A stretch of DNA of 62,328 nucleotides from an uncultured Oscillospiraceae bacterium. GTDB lineage: Bacteria > Bacillota > Clostridia > Oscillospirales > Acutalibacteraceae. The stretch lies in NCBI GenBank assembly GCA_900545655.1, contig UQZY01000006.1:1-62328 (forward strand), given 5' to 3'. How positions within the stretch are numbered: the stretch's first letter is position 1; every line of letters begins with the position of its first letter. The notes under the pieces are model-generated. The model had not been told where the DNA came from. It did no database searches and saw only the letters and a program-made list of their open reading frames with translations. Made by a program: the position numbers and the translations under genes. Positions 24,644 to 33,600 of this stretch are shown piece after piece.

Positions 24644-25558
24644 ATGAAGGACCTTATTGACATATGCAATTTATCTGAGGCTGAAATTGATGACCTTATT
24701 GAAAAAGCCGAGGATATCATTGCAAATCCCGAAAAATATTCTGAAAAATGTAAAAACAAGAAAATTGCAACCTTATTTTATGAGCCGTCCACAAGAACTC
24801 GCTTAAGCTTTGAGTCCGCAATGCTTGAACTAGGAGGCTCTGTGATAGGTTTTTCATCTGCTACTGACAGTTCTGTATCAAAAGGCGAAAGTGTTGCGGA
24901 TACGGCGAGAACAGTTGAGTGCTTTGCCGACATAATTGCTATGAGGCATCCGAAAGAGGGTGCACCCTTCGTTGCTGCAAAGGCTGTGAATATTCCCGTA
25001 ATAAACGCAGGCGACGGAGGCCACAATCATCCGACACAGACACTCACGGATATTCTCACGATAAAAAGAGAAAAAGGACACCTTGACAACCTTGTTATCG
25101 GCTGCTGCGGTGACCTGAAATTCGGAAGGACGGTACATTCTCTTATTGCCGCCATGTCGCGTTATAAAAATGTGGAGTTCGTTCTCATCTCACCCGAGGA
25201 GCTTAAAATCCCCGAAAACGTCAGAACGGAAATCCTTGAAAAAAACGAAATAAAATATACCGAGGTTACGGAGCTTGAAAAAGTAATACCTTCGCTTGAT
25301 GTACTTTACATGACAAGAGTTCAAAGAGAGCGCTTTTTCAACGAGGCCGACTATGTTCGCCTCAAGGATACATATATCTTAACCGAAGACAAGCTTAAAA
25401 ACGCAAAGGATGATCTCTCTATTCTTCATCCCTTGCCGAGAGTAAATGAGATTTCGACAGAGATTGACTCTGATCCGAGAGCATGTTATTTCAGACAGGT
25501 AAGAAACGGAAAATTTATACGTATGGCACTGATTCTTAAACTTCTGGGGGTGGATTGA
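24644..25558 (+). CDS. pyrB: Aspartate carbamoyltransferase catalytic subunit
   Basis: A 304-residue transcarbamylase. Carbamoyl-phosphate loop FYEPSTRTRLSFESAM, the GDGGHNHPTQ stretch and HPLPRVNEI are diagnostic. It commits carbamoyl phosphate and aspartate to pyrimidine synthesis. A regulatory subunit follows directly, so the holoenzyme should be an allosteric c6r6-type complex. RBS AGGAGG lies upstream. Confidence 0.95.
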   Translation: MKDLIDICNLSEAEIDDLIEKAEDIIANPEKYSEKCKNKKIATLFYEPSTRTRLSFESAMLELGGSVIGFSSATDSSVSKGESVADTARTVECFADIIAMRHPKEGAPFVAAKAVNIPVINAGDGGHNHPTQTLTDILTIKREKGHLDNLVIGCCGDLKFGRTVHSLIAAMSRYKNVEFVLISPEELKIPENVRTEILEKNEIKYTEVTELEKVIPSLDVLYMTRVQRERFFNEADYVRLKDTYILTEDKLKNAKDDLSILHPLPRVNEISTEIDSDPRACYFRQVRNGKFIRMALILKLLGVD

Positions 25559-25978
25559 TTGATTCTTGGCAGTATTGTTGACGGTATCGTCATTGACCAT
25601 ATTCCCGCCGAGCACGGCATGGATATCTATAAGCATCTTAAGCTTGATGAGCTTGACTGCGAGGTTGCCTTTATAAAAAATGCGTCAAGCAAGAAGTACG
25701 GAAAAAAAGATATTCTTAAAATAAATGAAATCATAAGTCTGAACTACGATATGCTGGGTTTTATCGATCCGCGTATAACGGTAAACATAATCAGAAACGG
25801 GGAGAGGGTTGAAAAAATCCACCCCAGTCTTCCGGAAAAGCTTACGGAAGTGATAAGGTGTAAAAATCCGAGATGTATCACATCTGTCGAGCAGGAGCTG
25901 CCGCACGTGTTTAAGCTTACGGACCCCGACACTAAAACATACAGATGCATCTACTGTGAGACAAAAGCTGAAAAGTGA
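25559..25978 (+). CDS. pyrI: Aspartate carbamoyltransferase regulatory subunit
   Basis: A 139-residue PyrI with the allosteric domain (GIVIDHIPAEHG) and the four-Cys zinc domain (CKNPRCIT ... CIYCETK) that contacts PyrB. The start is a TTG placed immediately after the pyrB stop with GGGGGTGG in front, so translation is coupled. It lets CTP/UTP and ATP tune the catalytic subunit. Confidence 0.93.
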   Translation: MILGSIVDGIVIDHIPAEHGMDIYKHLKLDELDCEVAFIKNASSKKYGKKDILKINEIISLNYDMLGFIDPRITVNIIRNGERVEKIHPSLPEKLTEVIRCKNPRCITSVEQELPHVFKLTDPDTKTYRCIYCETKAEK

Positions 25979-26026
25979 ATAAATAAAATGTTTTAATCAT
26001 AATCAGACAAATGAAAAACAGAAAAA

Positions 26027-26058
26027 AGCAGTGCCGGTTTTCCGACACTGCTCGTTTT
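26027..26058. terminator. Bidirectional terminator between pyrI and the epimerase gene
   Basis: Arms AGCAGTG / CACTGCT with inner CCGG/CCG pairing; a T tract follows on the plus strand and an A tract precedes, so it can end both converging genes. Confidence 0.8.
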
Positions 26059-26072
26059 TACTTTACAAAGAC

Positions 26073-27620
26073 TTATGCTTTCTTGTACTCGTCGTAATCT
26101 CTGTAGATATCCTCAGTATGAACGTAGTCCTCGTTCTTGCCGTGGTCAGCATACCAAACCTGTGCAAAGAATGGGTTAACCTTAGCAATAGCGTCATAGT
26201 TCCAAGGCATAGGATCGCACTCAGGACACCAGTGACCGCCCTTAAGAACTGTGTTTACAGACATGTCAAACTCATGACCGAATGCACACTTCCAGTGTGA
26301 AGGAGCATATACGTCTGCAGGCTTCTTAGTATCGCAGTACTCACCGCCACGGAACTCAGCAGCTGCCTGAAGATCTTTAGCTGTAAGCTCTTCAAGAGAC
26401 TTGCTCTCATCATAACCGTGGTCAAGCTTATACTTATCAGCCTCAGCAATGTCGTTTGACGGAGGAGTAAGATCCCAGTCATCCCAGTTGTCTGAAAGCT
26501 TCTTCCAGTGCTCCATGCCGAAGGACTCGGTGTCGCCCCAGAAAGCAACCATACGATCTGTGTCGTTGTTTGCAATCCATGTTCTTGTTCCGAATCTCTT
26601 GTCCTTAGCGATAGAGCCGAGAGCTTCACGAGTGATTTGTGAGATACCCGGAACCTTTGTAACAACTGAAAGCTGATAGAACCAGGGCACCTTCTTAGCC
26701 ATCTGCTTGAAGTATTCATCTACAGGGATGTTCTGACGGAAGTGAAGATAATCATCAAGAACGTCAGAGTCAGCATACCACTGACCGTGGAAGTTTCTGT
26801 CGATGAACCAGTTCGGCTTGAATACACGCTTTGATGCGTCGTGACCCATGCCGATAGCATAGAGGAGTTTATCCTCAAAATCATAAAGAGAAATTCTGTA
26901 GCTCGGACCTGAACCGATGTTGTAGAATCTTCTGTAGAAGTCATCAGGAATGTCGTCGTTGCAAAGGTGCTCCATAAGGATAGCAGAATCGTCAACTGTA
27001 GCCCACTCGAGAACGTCGTTCATCGGAACGTGGAACATGATAGGATCCATGTTCTTGAGAATCTCAGGGTAAAGGATACCTGACTGACGCATTGAAACCC
27101 ACTTCTTAAGACCTGACTCAGCGAATACGCGCTCAGCCTTGATCTTTGAAAGAGCATAGTGGTCATAGATAGAAATCTTGAGAGGGTCACCTGTACGTCC
27201 CCAATGGATGCCTACCGGGCGGTTACCTGTCTCGGCAACAGTACCGATATAGCAAGCTGTAATCTCATCAGGATTCGGCTGAGCCTTGATAGCCTTGATG
27301 ATATTTTCAGCTGCGAGAACGTTTGTCTTAAGTGTCTTCTTAGGATAGTAGTCAGCTGCAGGAGATACAAGACCGCCGATATGAAGAACATAATCAGCGC
27401 CTGTTACGCAGTCAAGAATGCTATCATAGTCGTTGAAGTCGCCCCAAACGATACGTACTCTCGGATCTCCGAGATAAGGAGCGAACAAATCTCTGTTCTT
27501 CTTGGAATCACGAAGAAGAACAACGATGTCGAGGTCAGGGCGGTTTTCATGAATCTGCTTGAAAGTTGCCCATCCCATTGTACCGGATGCACCGGTAATA
27601 AATGCAGTTTTGTTTGCCAT
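26073..27620 (-). CDS. NAD-dependent epimerase/dehydratase fused to a C-terminal zinc-ribbon domain
   Basis: Start at the ATG giving MANKTAFITGASGTMG (GGAGG 8 bases upstream); 515 residues. An extended SDR fold fills about 1-300: TGASGTMGW nucleotide loop, YALSKIKAE catalytic Tyr/Lys and a DYVLHIGG strand. After a linker comes a Trp-rich C-terminal section ending in WKCAFGHEFDMSVN ... GGHWCPECDP, a CxxGH...CxxC zinc-binding unit like the treble-clef DUF4379 type. The fusion is unusual; substrate unknown, possibly a nucleotide sugar. It is monocistronic on the minus strand. Confidence 0.75.
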   Translation of the reverse strand: MANKTAFITGASGTMGWATFKQIHENRPDLDIVVLLRDSKKNRDLFAPYLGDPRVRIVWGDFNDYDSILDCVTGADYVLHIGGLVSPAADYYPKKTLKTNVLAAENIIKAIKAQPNPDEITACYIGTVAETGNRPVGIHWGRTGDPLKISIYDHYALSKIKAERVFAESGLKKWVSMRQSGILYPEILKNMDPIMFHVPMNDVLEWATVDDSAILMEHLCNDDIPDDFYRRFYNIGSGPSYRISLYDFEDKLLYAIGMGHDASKRVFKPNWFIDRNFHGQWYADSDVLDDYLHFRQNIPVDEYFKQMAKKVPWFYQLSVVTKVPGISQITREALGSIAKDKRFGTRTWIANNDTDRMVAFWGDTESFGMEHWKKLSDNWDDWDLTPPSNDIAEADKYKLDHGYDESKSLEELTAKDLQAAAEFRGGEYCDTKKPADVYAPSHWKCAFGHEFDMSVNTVLKGGHWCPECDPMPWNYDAIAKVNPFFAQVWYADHGKNEDYVHTEDIYRDYDEYKKA

Positions 27621-27738
27621 TGGTCTTTCCTCCAAATAATTTTTTCAGCCTAGATAGTTTACCATTTTTACTTATAAGTTGCAAGAAAAAATGAACAAAA
27701 ACTAGACATATTTTTTATACTTCAGTTTACAATTCTGC

Positions 27739-28683
27739 CTAAATGGTAAAATCTTCAACTGTGTAGTCCTTGCCGAATTTCGGATTTTTGCTTTTTTTCG
27801 CAGGTATTAGGAGAAGGAGTGCCAGGAATACCAGATCTGCAGATACCACAATTGCAAGATAATTGTAGGGATTTGCAGAAGCATACTGTAAAACCTTTCC
27901 CACATACGGTATTTTGAAAACAACTTTTCCTATGAACTGTTTTTCGGTCACGTTATACGAACCGGTTTTATCTTTTATGGTTGCCTCGGATTTTCCACCT
28001 GCAACGTTGAGAGCTGTAATTTTTCCTACCGAGCGTCCGTCCTTTGTTGTAAGAACAAGGCTGTCAAGGGGAATACCGTCAAAGCCCTGATACTTTACGA
28101 GAACAACGCTGTCACGGTCAACCTGTGGACTCATGGCGCCGTTTCTGACGCCGGCAAACCTGTACCCCGCAATAGAGTAATCCTGGTAGGTTGTTGAGAA
28201 GAGATATGTAACTCCGCTTATGAGAGAAATAATAAGTGAAATAATAAAGAAGAACCAAAGGAGAGTTCTTATGAAAATTCTGAAGCCCGAGCTCTTTGCC
28301 TCAACCTTATGGTTTTTGGCGGTGTCAGGATCAAACTCAACAACTTCCTCCGGTGCATATGCCACACCGTCAGGAGCTTCCGACGGCTCGGAATCCTCAA
28401 GAACAAAGGTATCCTCTGTTTCAATAACGGGAACAGGAGGGAACGGTACTTCTCCAGCACTTTGTTTGAGATCGGCGAGTTCAGCGTTAAGAGACTCTAT
28501 TTTTTGTTCAAGTTCTCTTATCATTACCAATGAGTCCTCATTTGATTTGATTTTCTTTGCAAATGAAACACAATCACGATAAAGCTTAGCATTCCTTGTC
28601 CTGAGTTTTTCGTTTTCTTCCTTTAATGCCTCAAGCTCATCAAGCTTTTCAAGCTCGTTTGCATCAATCTTTATTTCATCCAT
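27739..28683 (-). CDS. Coiled-coil protein with an inactive signal-peptidase-like domain
   Basis: A 314-residue protein. Residues ~5-75 are a Glu/Lys/Leu coiled coil, an acidic linker follows, then a membrane helix (~134-163), a beta-rich extracellular section resembling SipW/ER-type signal peptidase, and a second helix near the C-terminus. The active-site Ser block, normally GSMxP, reads GAMSP (Ser to Ala), and the usual HR motif is replaced by SVGKI. It should not be a protease; a scaffold or regulator is more likely. Stands alone with its own RBS GGAGG. Confidence 0.65.
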   Translation of the reverse strand: MDEIKIDANELEKLDELEALKEENEKLRTRNAKLYRDCVSFAKKIKSNEDSLVMIRELEQKIESLNAELADLKQSAGEVPFPPVPVIETEDTFVLEDSEPSEAPDGVAYAPEEVVEFDPDTAKNHKVEAKSSGFRIFIRTLLWFFFIISLIISLISGVTYLFSTTYQDYSIAGYRFAGVRNGAMSPQVDRDSVVLVKYQGFDGIPLDSLVLTTKDGRSVGKITALNVAGGKSEATIKDKTGSYNVTEKQFIGKVVFKIPYVGKVLQYASANPYNYLAIVVSADLVFLALLLLIPAKKSKNPKFGKDYTVEDFTI

Positions 28684-28787
28684 TTATGAAACCTCCGACA
28701 AAATTCTACAAAAACAATTTTATCTTGTATATGATAAAAAGGCAATAGAAATAAATTAAATATCTCACATATTTTTGTTTATTTTTA

Positions 28788-28816
28788 TTGAAAAAATAAT
28801 ACAAAAATAGTATTAT
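28788..28816 (+). promoter_or_regulatory. Promoter of the 28847 membrane-protein operon
   Basis: TTGAAA at 28788-28793 and TATTAT at 28811-28816 with a 17-base spacer, in the divergent region shared with the minus-strand gene at 27739-28683. Confidence 0.65.
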
Positions 28817-28846
28817 AAAATTTAATTTGGCGGACAGGAGGATAAT

Positions 28847-29386
28847 GTGAAGAATACATCGCTTACAGCTCTCGGCGGCATAGTCACCGCACTGTCCATA
28901 TTGTTTATGTTTCTCTCGGCACTTCTTCCCTTTATGACGTATGTAGTACCTGCTTTTGCGGGACTTCTGCTTATAGTAACGGTGAGAGAGGTCGACTTAA
29001 AATGGTCAGTCTACATATACATCGCCGTGTCCGTGCTTTCGCTGCTTGTTATTGCGGACAAGGAATCAGCGGTCATGTATACGTTTTTCTTCGGCTATTA
29101 CCCGATCCTTTTTAAGGTTCTCAATGACAAAGTAAAAAACACAATCCTTAAGACTGTCTTAAAGTTTGTGGTTTTTAATATTTCCGTAGTTCTCGGATAC
29201 CTGTTTATAGTATTTGTTTTTGCCATACCCATCGATGAGATGGAGGAATTCGGGAAGTATACCAACCTTGTTTTACTTGCACTCGGAAACCTGACATTCG
29301 TTTTCTATGATATACTCATAAAAAATCTGTCGGTTATTTATGACAGGGTGTGGAGAAAACAGGTAAATAAGATATTTAAGTTTTAG
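28847..29386 (+). CDS. Small integral membrane protein, unknown (S-component-like topology)
   Basis: GTG start behind ACAGGAGG; 179 residues with five or six hydrophobic helices (SILFMFLSALLPFMTYVVPAF, YIYIAVSVLSLLVI, FVVFNISVVLGYLFIVFVF, LVLLALGNLTFVFYDIL). Short with a basic C-terminus. It resembles the membrane shape of ECF S components and of DUF-type Clostridial proteins but no specific motif is recognised. Followed 15 bases later by an AI-2E-like gene, probably co-transcribed. Confidence 0.6.
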   Translation: MKNTSLTALGGIVTALSILFMFLSALLPFMTYVVPAFAGLLLIVTVREVDLKWSVYIYIAVSVLSLLVIADKESAVMYTFFFGYYPILFKVLNDKVKNTILKTVLKFVVFNISVVLGYLFIVFVFAIPIDEMEEFGKYTNLVLLALGNLTFVFYDILIKNLSVIYDRVWRKQVNKIFKF

Positions 29387-29401
29387 GAGGCAGCTTTCAT
29401 T

Positions 29402-30052
29402 ATGTACACAAGTTTATCCGATTTTTTCAAAGATATCAAAGACAGCGGTGTCGACTGGCTCAAGTCACAATTAAAGATGTCGGCAATAACCTTTGTTCTT
29501 CTTATTGTCGGTCTTTTCGTTATAGACCAGAAGATTGTTCCCATAGCATGGGCGGCTCTTATCCCGTTTATTGCCCTTGCAATAACAATTGTTGACTTTA
29601 TTCCGACCATAGGAATAAGCACGTGTATGCTTCCGTGGGCTGTTATAGACGCGCTCTTTGTAAAGCCTGACGGGTCAAAAGCCGGACTTGCCATCTTTAT
29701 TCTATACGTAATCATCATGCTCATAAAGCAGATACTCGAGCCCTTTGTAAGAGGAAAGTCACTCGGAATCAGTCCTATCGAGGAAGTTGTTTCTGCTGTT
29801 GCCGGATACTTTGTTTTCAGTCTCTTCGGAATAAGCGCCGTAGGCTTCGTTGCCGGACCTCTTCTGTATATAATCACAAAGAAGGTTTATACGAAGTTTA
29901 ATCCTGACGGTTTTTTCTCGATGTATCACGAGCCGTCATACCTGAAGCGTGATAAAAACAACGATGACGGAGAGGTTATTGACATCTCCGATGACGTAGT
30001 TGATGTTGACGACGTAAAAGACGTTGATGAAAAGGACAGCCACAATTCATAA
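29402..30052 (+). CDS. Short AI-2E/PerM-family membrane protein
   Basis: A 216-residue protein equal to the C-terminal half of AI-2E family transporters (usual length ~350): FIALAITIVDFIPTIGI and IKQILEPFVRGKSLGISPIEEVV, then a final pair of helices. The N-terminal half is missing but the start has a good RBS (TAGGAGG), so the short form is probably real. The C-terminus is an acidic DV/DD-rich tail. Family function is export of small molecules or Na+/H+ exchange; not assignable here. Confidence 0.65.
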   Translation: MYTSLSDFFKDIKDSGVDWLKSQLKMSAITFVLLIVGLFVIDQKIVPIAWAALIPFIALAITIVDFIPTIGISTCMLPWAVIDALFVKPDGSKAGLAIFILYVIIMLIKQILEPFVRGKSLGISPIEEVVSAVAGYFVFSLFGISAVGFVAGPLLYIITKKVYTKFNPDGFFSMYHEPSYLKRDKNNDDGEVIDISDDVVDVDDVKDVDEKDSHNS

Positions 30053-30093
30053 TTCAGTAAAAATAAAAAGACACTGAGTCAGAAGGAAATGAA

Positions 30094-30969
30094 ATGAGTA
30101 CAACTTTGCTTTCTAAAATCGAACAGAAGTATCCGAAGCTTTCAAAAAGTCATAAAAAAATCGCGGAGTTTATCCTTAATGATTATCAGAAGGCAGCGTT
30201 TTACACTGCCGCGAAGCTCGGAGAGGTCACGGATATCAGTGAATCGACCGTTGTAAGGTTTGCAACCTTTATGGGGTTTGACGGCTATCCCGAATTTCAG
30301 GAAGCGCTTCGGGAAAACATAAAAGGAAAACTGACCACACTTCAGAGAATGGAGATTTCCAGTCTTAAGATGGTCAATGAGGACGTTCTTACAAAGGTTT
30401 TAAATGATGACCGCTCAGCCATAAAAGAAACCCTTTCAATGGTTTCACGGGATATGTTCTACTCTGCCGCTGACGCTGTCAACAAGGCCGAAAAGATATA
30501 TATCCTCGGTGTGAGAAGCAGCGCACCTCTTGCGAATTTTATGTATTTCTATTTCAAAATGGTTTATGACAATGTAGTTCTCATAGACGCAGCTGCGGCA
30601 AGTGAGATTTTCGAAGATATCTTTAAAATTTCGGACAAGGACGTGTGCATCGCCATAAGCTTTCCGCGCTATTCACGTCAGGTTGTAAACACCCTGAAAT
30701 ACGTTAAGGAAAAAGGAGCAGAGATAATAGCCGTTACCGACAGCGAATCTTCTCCGATAGCTCCGTTTTCAAAGTATCTGCTGACGGCAAAAAGCTCAAT
30801 GAATTCCTTTACGGACTCGCTTGTTGCTCCGCTCAGTCTTATAAACGCTCTGGTTGTTGCCTCTTCTCTCGAAAAGAGGGAGGAGACGCTCGGCACATTT
30901 ACAGAGCTTGAAAATGTCTGGAAAAAATACGGTGTGTACGAGGATGACGGAGAGTATATAAATGAGTAA
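30094..30969 (+). CDS. RpiR/MurR-family transcriptional regulator with SIS domain
   Basis: A 291-residue regulator: N-terminal HTH (LSKSHKKIAEFIL ... VTDISESTVVRFATFMGFDGY) and C-terminal sugar isomerase (SIS) domain from about residue 125 (IYILGVRSSAPLANF, AISFPRYSRQVV, IIAVTDSESSPIA). Members sense phosphosugars such as MurNAc-6-P or glucosamine-6-P. The stop overlaps the next flavoprotein gene by 8 bases. No sugar gene is adjacent, so its effector is unknown. Confidence 0.85.
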   Translation: MSTTLLSKIEQKYPKLSKSHKKIAEFILNDYQKAAFYTAAKLGEVTDISESTVVRFATFMGFDGYPEFQEALRENIKGKLTTLQRMEISSLKMVNEDVLTKVLNDDRSAIKETLSMVSRDMFYSAADAVNKAEKIYILGVRSSAPLANFMYFYFKMVYDNVVLIDAAAASEIFEDIFKISDKDVCIAISFPRYSRQVVNTLKYVKEKGAEIIAVTDSESSPIAPFSKYLLTAKSSMNSFTDSLVAPLSLINALVVASSLEKREETLGTFTELENVWKKYGVYEDDGEYINE

Positions 30970-32203
30970 GGTTGTTGTAATCGGCGGCGGCCCGGCAGGA
31001 GTACTTTGCGCGTGTACCGCGGCAGCAAACGGGAACTCCGTAACTCTGATAGAACGCAACCTGAAAATCGGCAGAAAGCTTATGATAACAGGCAAAGGCC
31101 GTTGCAACGTAACAAATTTCTGCACTGACCCAAAAGAGGTTATCGATCAGGTTCCCGTAAACGGAAGCTTTCTTTACAGTGCTCTATCCTCATTCATGAC
31201 ATATGACACCATAGAACTATTTGAATCCCTCGGTGTTCCGCTTAAGGTTGAACGCGGGAACAGAGTTTTTCCCGAGTCCGATAAGTCCTCTTCGATAGTT
31301 GACGCGCTTGCGAAGTACTTAAAGCAGTGCGGAGTAAATCAGATACACGGCAGAGTTTCAGGTCTTATTTTTGACTCTGACGGTGAGAAAAAGACCGTAA
31401 AGGGCGTTCAACTTGAAAACGGTGAAAGTATTTTCTGTGATAAGGTAGTTATTGCGACAGGCGGACTTTCCTACAAGGCAACAGGCTCAGACGGAGACGG
31501 CTACAGGCTTGCGGAAAGCGCCGGACATGAGATTATTGACCCGGTGCCGTCCCTTGTACCTATTGAATCGGATGATGACTTCTGCAAAAGGCTTCAGGGG
31601 CTTTCACTTAAAAACATCTCTATACGTATCGTTGACAATAAAAGCGGTAAAGCGGTCTATAAAGACTTTGGTGAGATGCTTTTTACACATTTCGGTGTTT
31701 CCGGTCCCGTTATTCTCAGCGCGAGCTCACACATAAGAAACATTCGTGAAAACCAGTATACATTGTTTATAGACTTAAAGCCCGCACTTTCCGAGGAACA
31801 GCTTGATTTCAGGATTCGCAGGGATTTTGATGAACAGCTTAACAAGGATTTCGGCAATTCACTCGGAGGCCTGCTGCCCTCAAAGATAATACCGGTAGTT
31901 GTTGAGAAAACGCAGATACCCTCAGATAAAAAGGTAAATCAGTTGACAAAGCAGGAGAGACACGCACTTGTGTATACTTTAAAAAACTTTACTGTTTCTC
32001 TTTCGGCTTTTCGCCCGATAAATGAGGCAATAATCACCTCAGGTGGCGTATGTGTTAAGGAAATCAATCCAAAGACCATGGAATCAAAGCTTACGAAAAA
32101 TCTTTTTTTTGCCGGTGAGGTCATAGATGTCGACGCTTATACCGGCGGATTCAATATACAAATTGCATTTTCAACAGGCCATCTGGCCGGTGAAAGTGTA
32201 TAG
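30962..32203 (+). CDS. HI0933/BaiN-family NAD(P)/FAD-dependent oxidoreductase
   Basis: A 413-residue flavoprotein. N-terminal VIGGGPAGVLCACTAA FAD loop, the family block GRKLMITGKGRCNVTN, central ATGGLSYKATGSDGDGY and C-terminal FAGEVIDVDAYTGGFNIQ mark the HI0933-like family. Members are mostly uncharacterised; BaiN works in bile-acid dehydroxylation in some Clostridia. In many Firmicutes this gene precedes cmk, as it does here (10 bases apart). Confidence 0.85.
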   Translation: MSKVVVIGGGPAGVLCACTAAANGNSVTLIERNLKIGRKLMITGKGRCNVTNFCTDPKEVIDQVPVNGSFLYSALSSFMTYDTIELFESLGVPLKVERGNRVFPESDKSSSIVDALAKYLKQCGVNQIHGRVSGLIFDSDGEKKTVKGVQLENGESIFCDKVVIATGGLSYKATGSDGDGYRLAESAGHEIIDPVPSLVPIESDDDFCKRLQGLSLKNISIRIVDNKSGKAVYKDFGEMLFTHFGVSGPVILSASSHIRNIRENQYTLFIDLKPALSEEQLDFRIRRDFDEQLNKDFGNSLGGLLPSKIIPVVVEKTQIPSDKKVNQLTKQERHALVYTLKNFTVSLSAFRPINEAIITSGGVCVKEINPKTMESKLTKNLFFAGEVIDVDAYTGGFNIQIAFSTGHLAGESV

Positions 32204-32213
32204 GAGGAAAAAT

Positions 32214-32909
32214 ATGTTTAACATTGCAATTGACGGACCCGGGGGAGCAGGAAAAAGCTCCGTATCCCGTGCTGTTTCAAAGGAACTCGGATTCATTTAC
32301 GTGGATACGGGCGCTCTTTACAGAGCAGTCGGTCTCTATGCGCTCAGAAATAGCGTAGACACAAAAAACGAAACTGCCGTAGGCGAATACCTTCCGAAGA
32401 TAAAGGTTGAGCTTGTATTTGAAAACGGGGAGCAAAAGGTTCTTTTAAACGGTGAGGACGTATCGGTAGATATCCGTCTTCCCGAGGCATCAATGGCTGC
32501 ATCGGACGTTTCAAAAATTCCGTCTGTAAGAAAGTTCCTTTTTGATTTACAGAGGGGGATTGCCGCTGAAAACAATTGCCTTATGGACGGAAGAGATATC
32601 GGAACCGTCGTTCTTCCGAAGGCAGATCTTAAGATATTTTTGACTGCTTCTCCGGAAGCACGGGCAAGAAGGAGATACGACGAGCTTGTCGCAAAGGGCT
32701 CGGAGGTTTCGTTTGAGGAGATATTAAAGGATCTTAACGCACGTGATTATCAGGACTCTCACAGAGAGATTGCACCCTTAAAGCCTGCGGAGGACTCTGT
32801 TATTCTTGACACTACCGACCTTACTTTTGAAGAGGTTAAAAATAAAATAATCGAACTTACAAGGGAGAGACAAAACCATGGGAAAACAAATTATCACAAA
32901 CAAGGATAA
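32214..32909 (+). CDS. cmk: Cytidylate kinase
   Basis: Start at ATG 32214 behind AGGAGG; 231 residues. P-loop IDGPGGAGKSSV, DTGALYRA, MDGRDIGTVV and the lid AREARARRRYDE-like stretch (SPEARARRRYDELV) identify CMP/dCMP kinase. It overlaps plsC by 32 bases, beginning the cmk-plsC-ispH/rpsA cluster typical of Clostridia. Confidence 0.95.
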   Translation: MFNIAIDGPGGAGKSSVSRAVSKELGFIYVDTGALYRAVGLYALRNSVDTKNETAVGEYLPKIKVELVFENGEQKVLLNGEDVSVDIRLPEASMAASDVSKIPSVRKFLFDLQRGIAAENNCLMDGRDIGTVVLPKADLKIFLTASPEARARRRYDELVAKGSEVSFEEILKDLNARDYQDSHREIAPLKPAEDSVILDTTDLTFEEVKNKIIELTRERQNHGKTNYHKQG

Positions 32910-33600
32910 ATTGCACTTTTACAGTGAGAAAGAGTATAAGTTCAATTTTGACAAACCGCTTCGCGAGAAGCCTATTACCTATAAGATTCTTTATCCTATA
33001 GCAAAACTTCTCATACAACACATAAAATTCAGAGACGTTGAGTTTTACGGAACCGAAAACATTCCCGAAAAGGGAGGCTTCATTCTTGCATCCAACCATG
33101 TTTCGGGATTTGACCCTATAACACTTACCTACTGTATGCACGGCAAAAGAACCATGTTCTTTATGGCAAAAGAGGAATTCTTCCATACGTTTTACACTAA
33201 ATTTCCGCTTCTTCTTCTCGGAGGCTTCCCCGTAAAGAGAGGTACATCTGACAGGAATTCGCTCAATTTCGCCATCAGAGTTTTAAAGGAAGGCTTTGGA
33301 CTTATGATTTTCCCGCAGGGAACGAGAGATAAAGAGCACGGAAGGCCGGAGCCGGAGTCGGCAAAAGCCGGTATCGCACTTATCGCAAGAGAAGCGAAGT
33401 CAGATGTTTTACCCGTAAGTATTCACCGTGAGTCAAGCAACAGCGTAAAACGTGCGAAGCTCATAATAAGATTCGGTGAAGTGATTCCATTTGAGGAGCT
33501 CGGGTTTACCGAGGGTGAAACAAAATCAAGAGAACTGAGAACAGCTACAAAGCTTATCATGGAAAGAATCGGAGAGTTATGGGACAAAGACCGGATATAA
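32878..33600 (+). CDS. plsC: 1-acyl-sn-glycerol-3-phosphate acyltransferase
   Basis: A 240-residue membrane-associated acyltransferase. The catalytic HX4D motif is NHVSGFD, and the substrate block is FPQGTRDKE. It adds the second acyl chain to lysophosphatidate. Overlaps cmk by 32 and ispH/rpsA by 22 bases, so all three are one tightly packed operon. Confidence 0.92.
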   Translation: MGKQIITNKDKLHFYSEKEYKFNFDKPLREKPITYKILYPIAKLLIQHIKFRDVEFYGTENIPEKGGFILASNHVSGFDPITLTYCMHGKRTMFFMAKEEFFHTFYTKFPLLLLGGFPVKRGTSDRNSLNFAIRVLKEGFGLMIFPQGTRDKEHGRPEPESAKAGIALIAREAKSDVLPVSIHRESSNSVKRAKLIIRFGEVIPFEELGFTEGETKSRELRTATKLIMERIGELWDKDRI

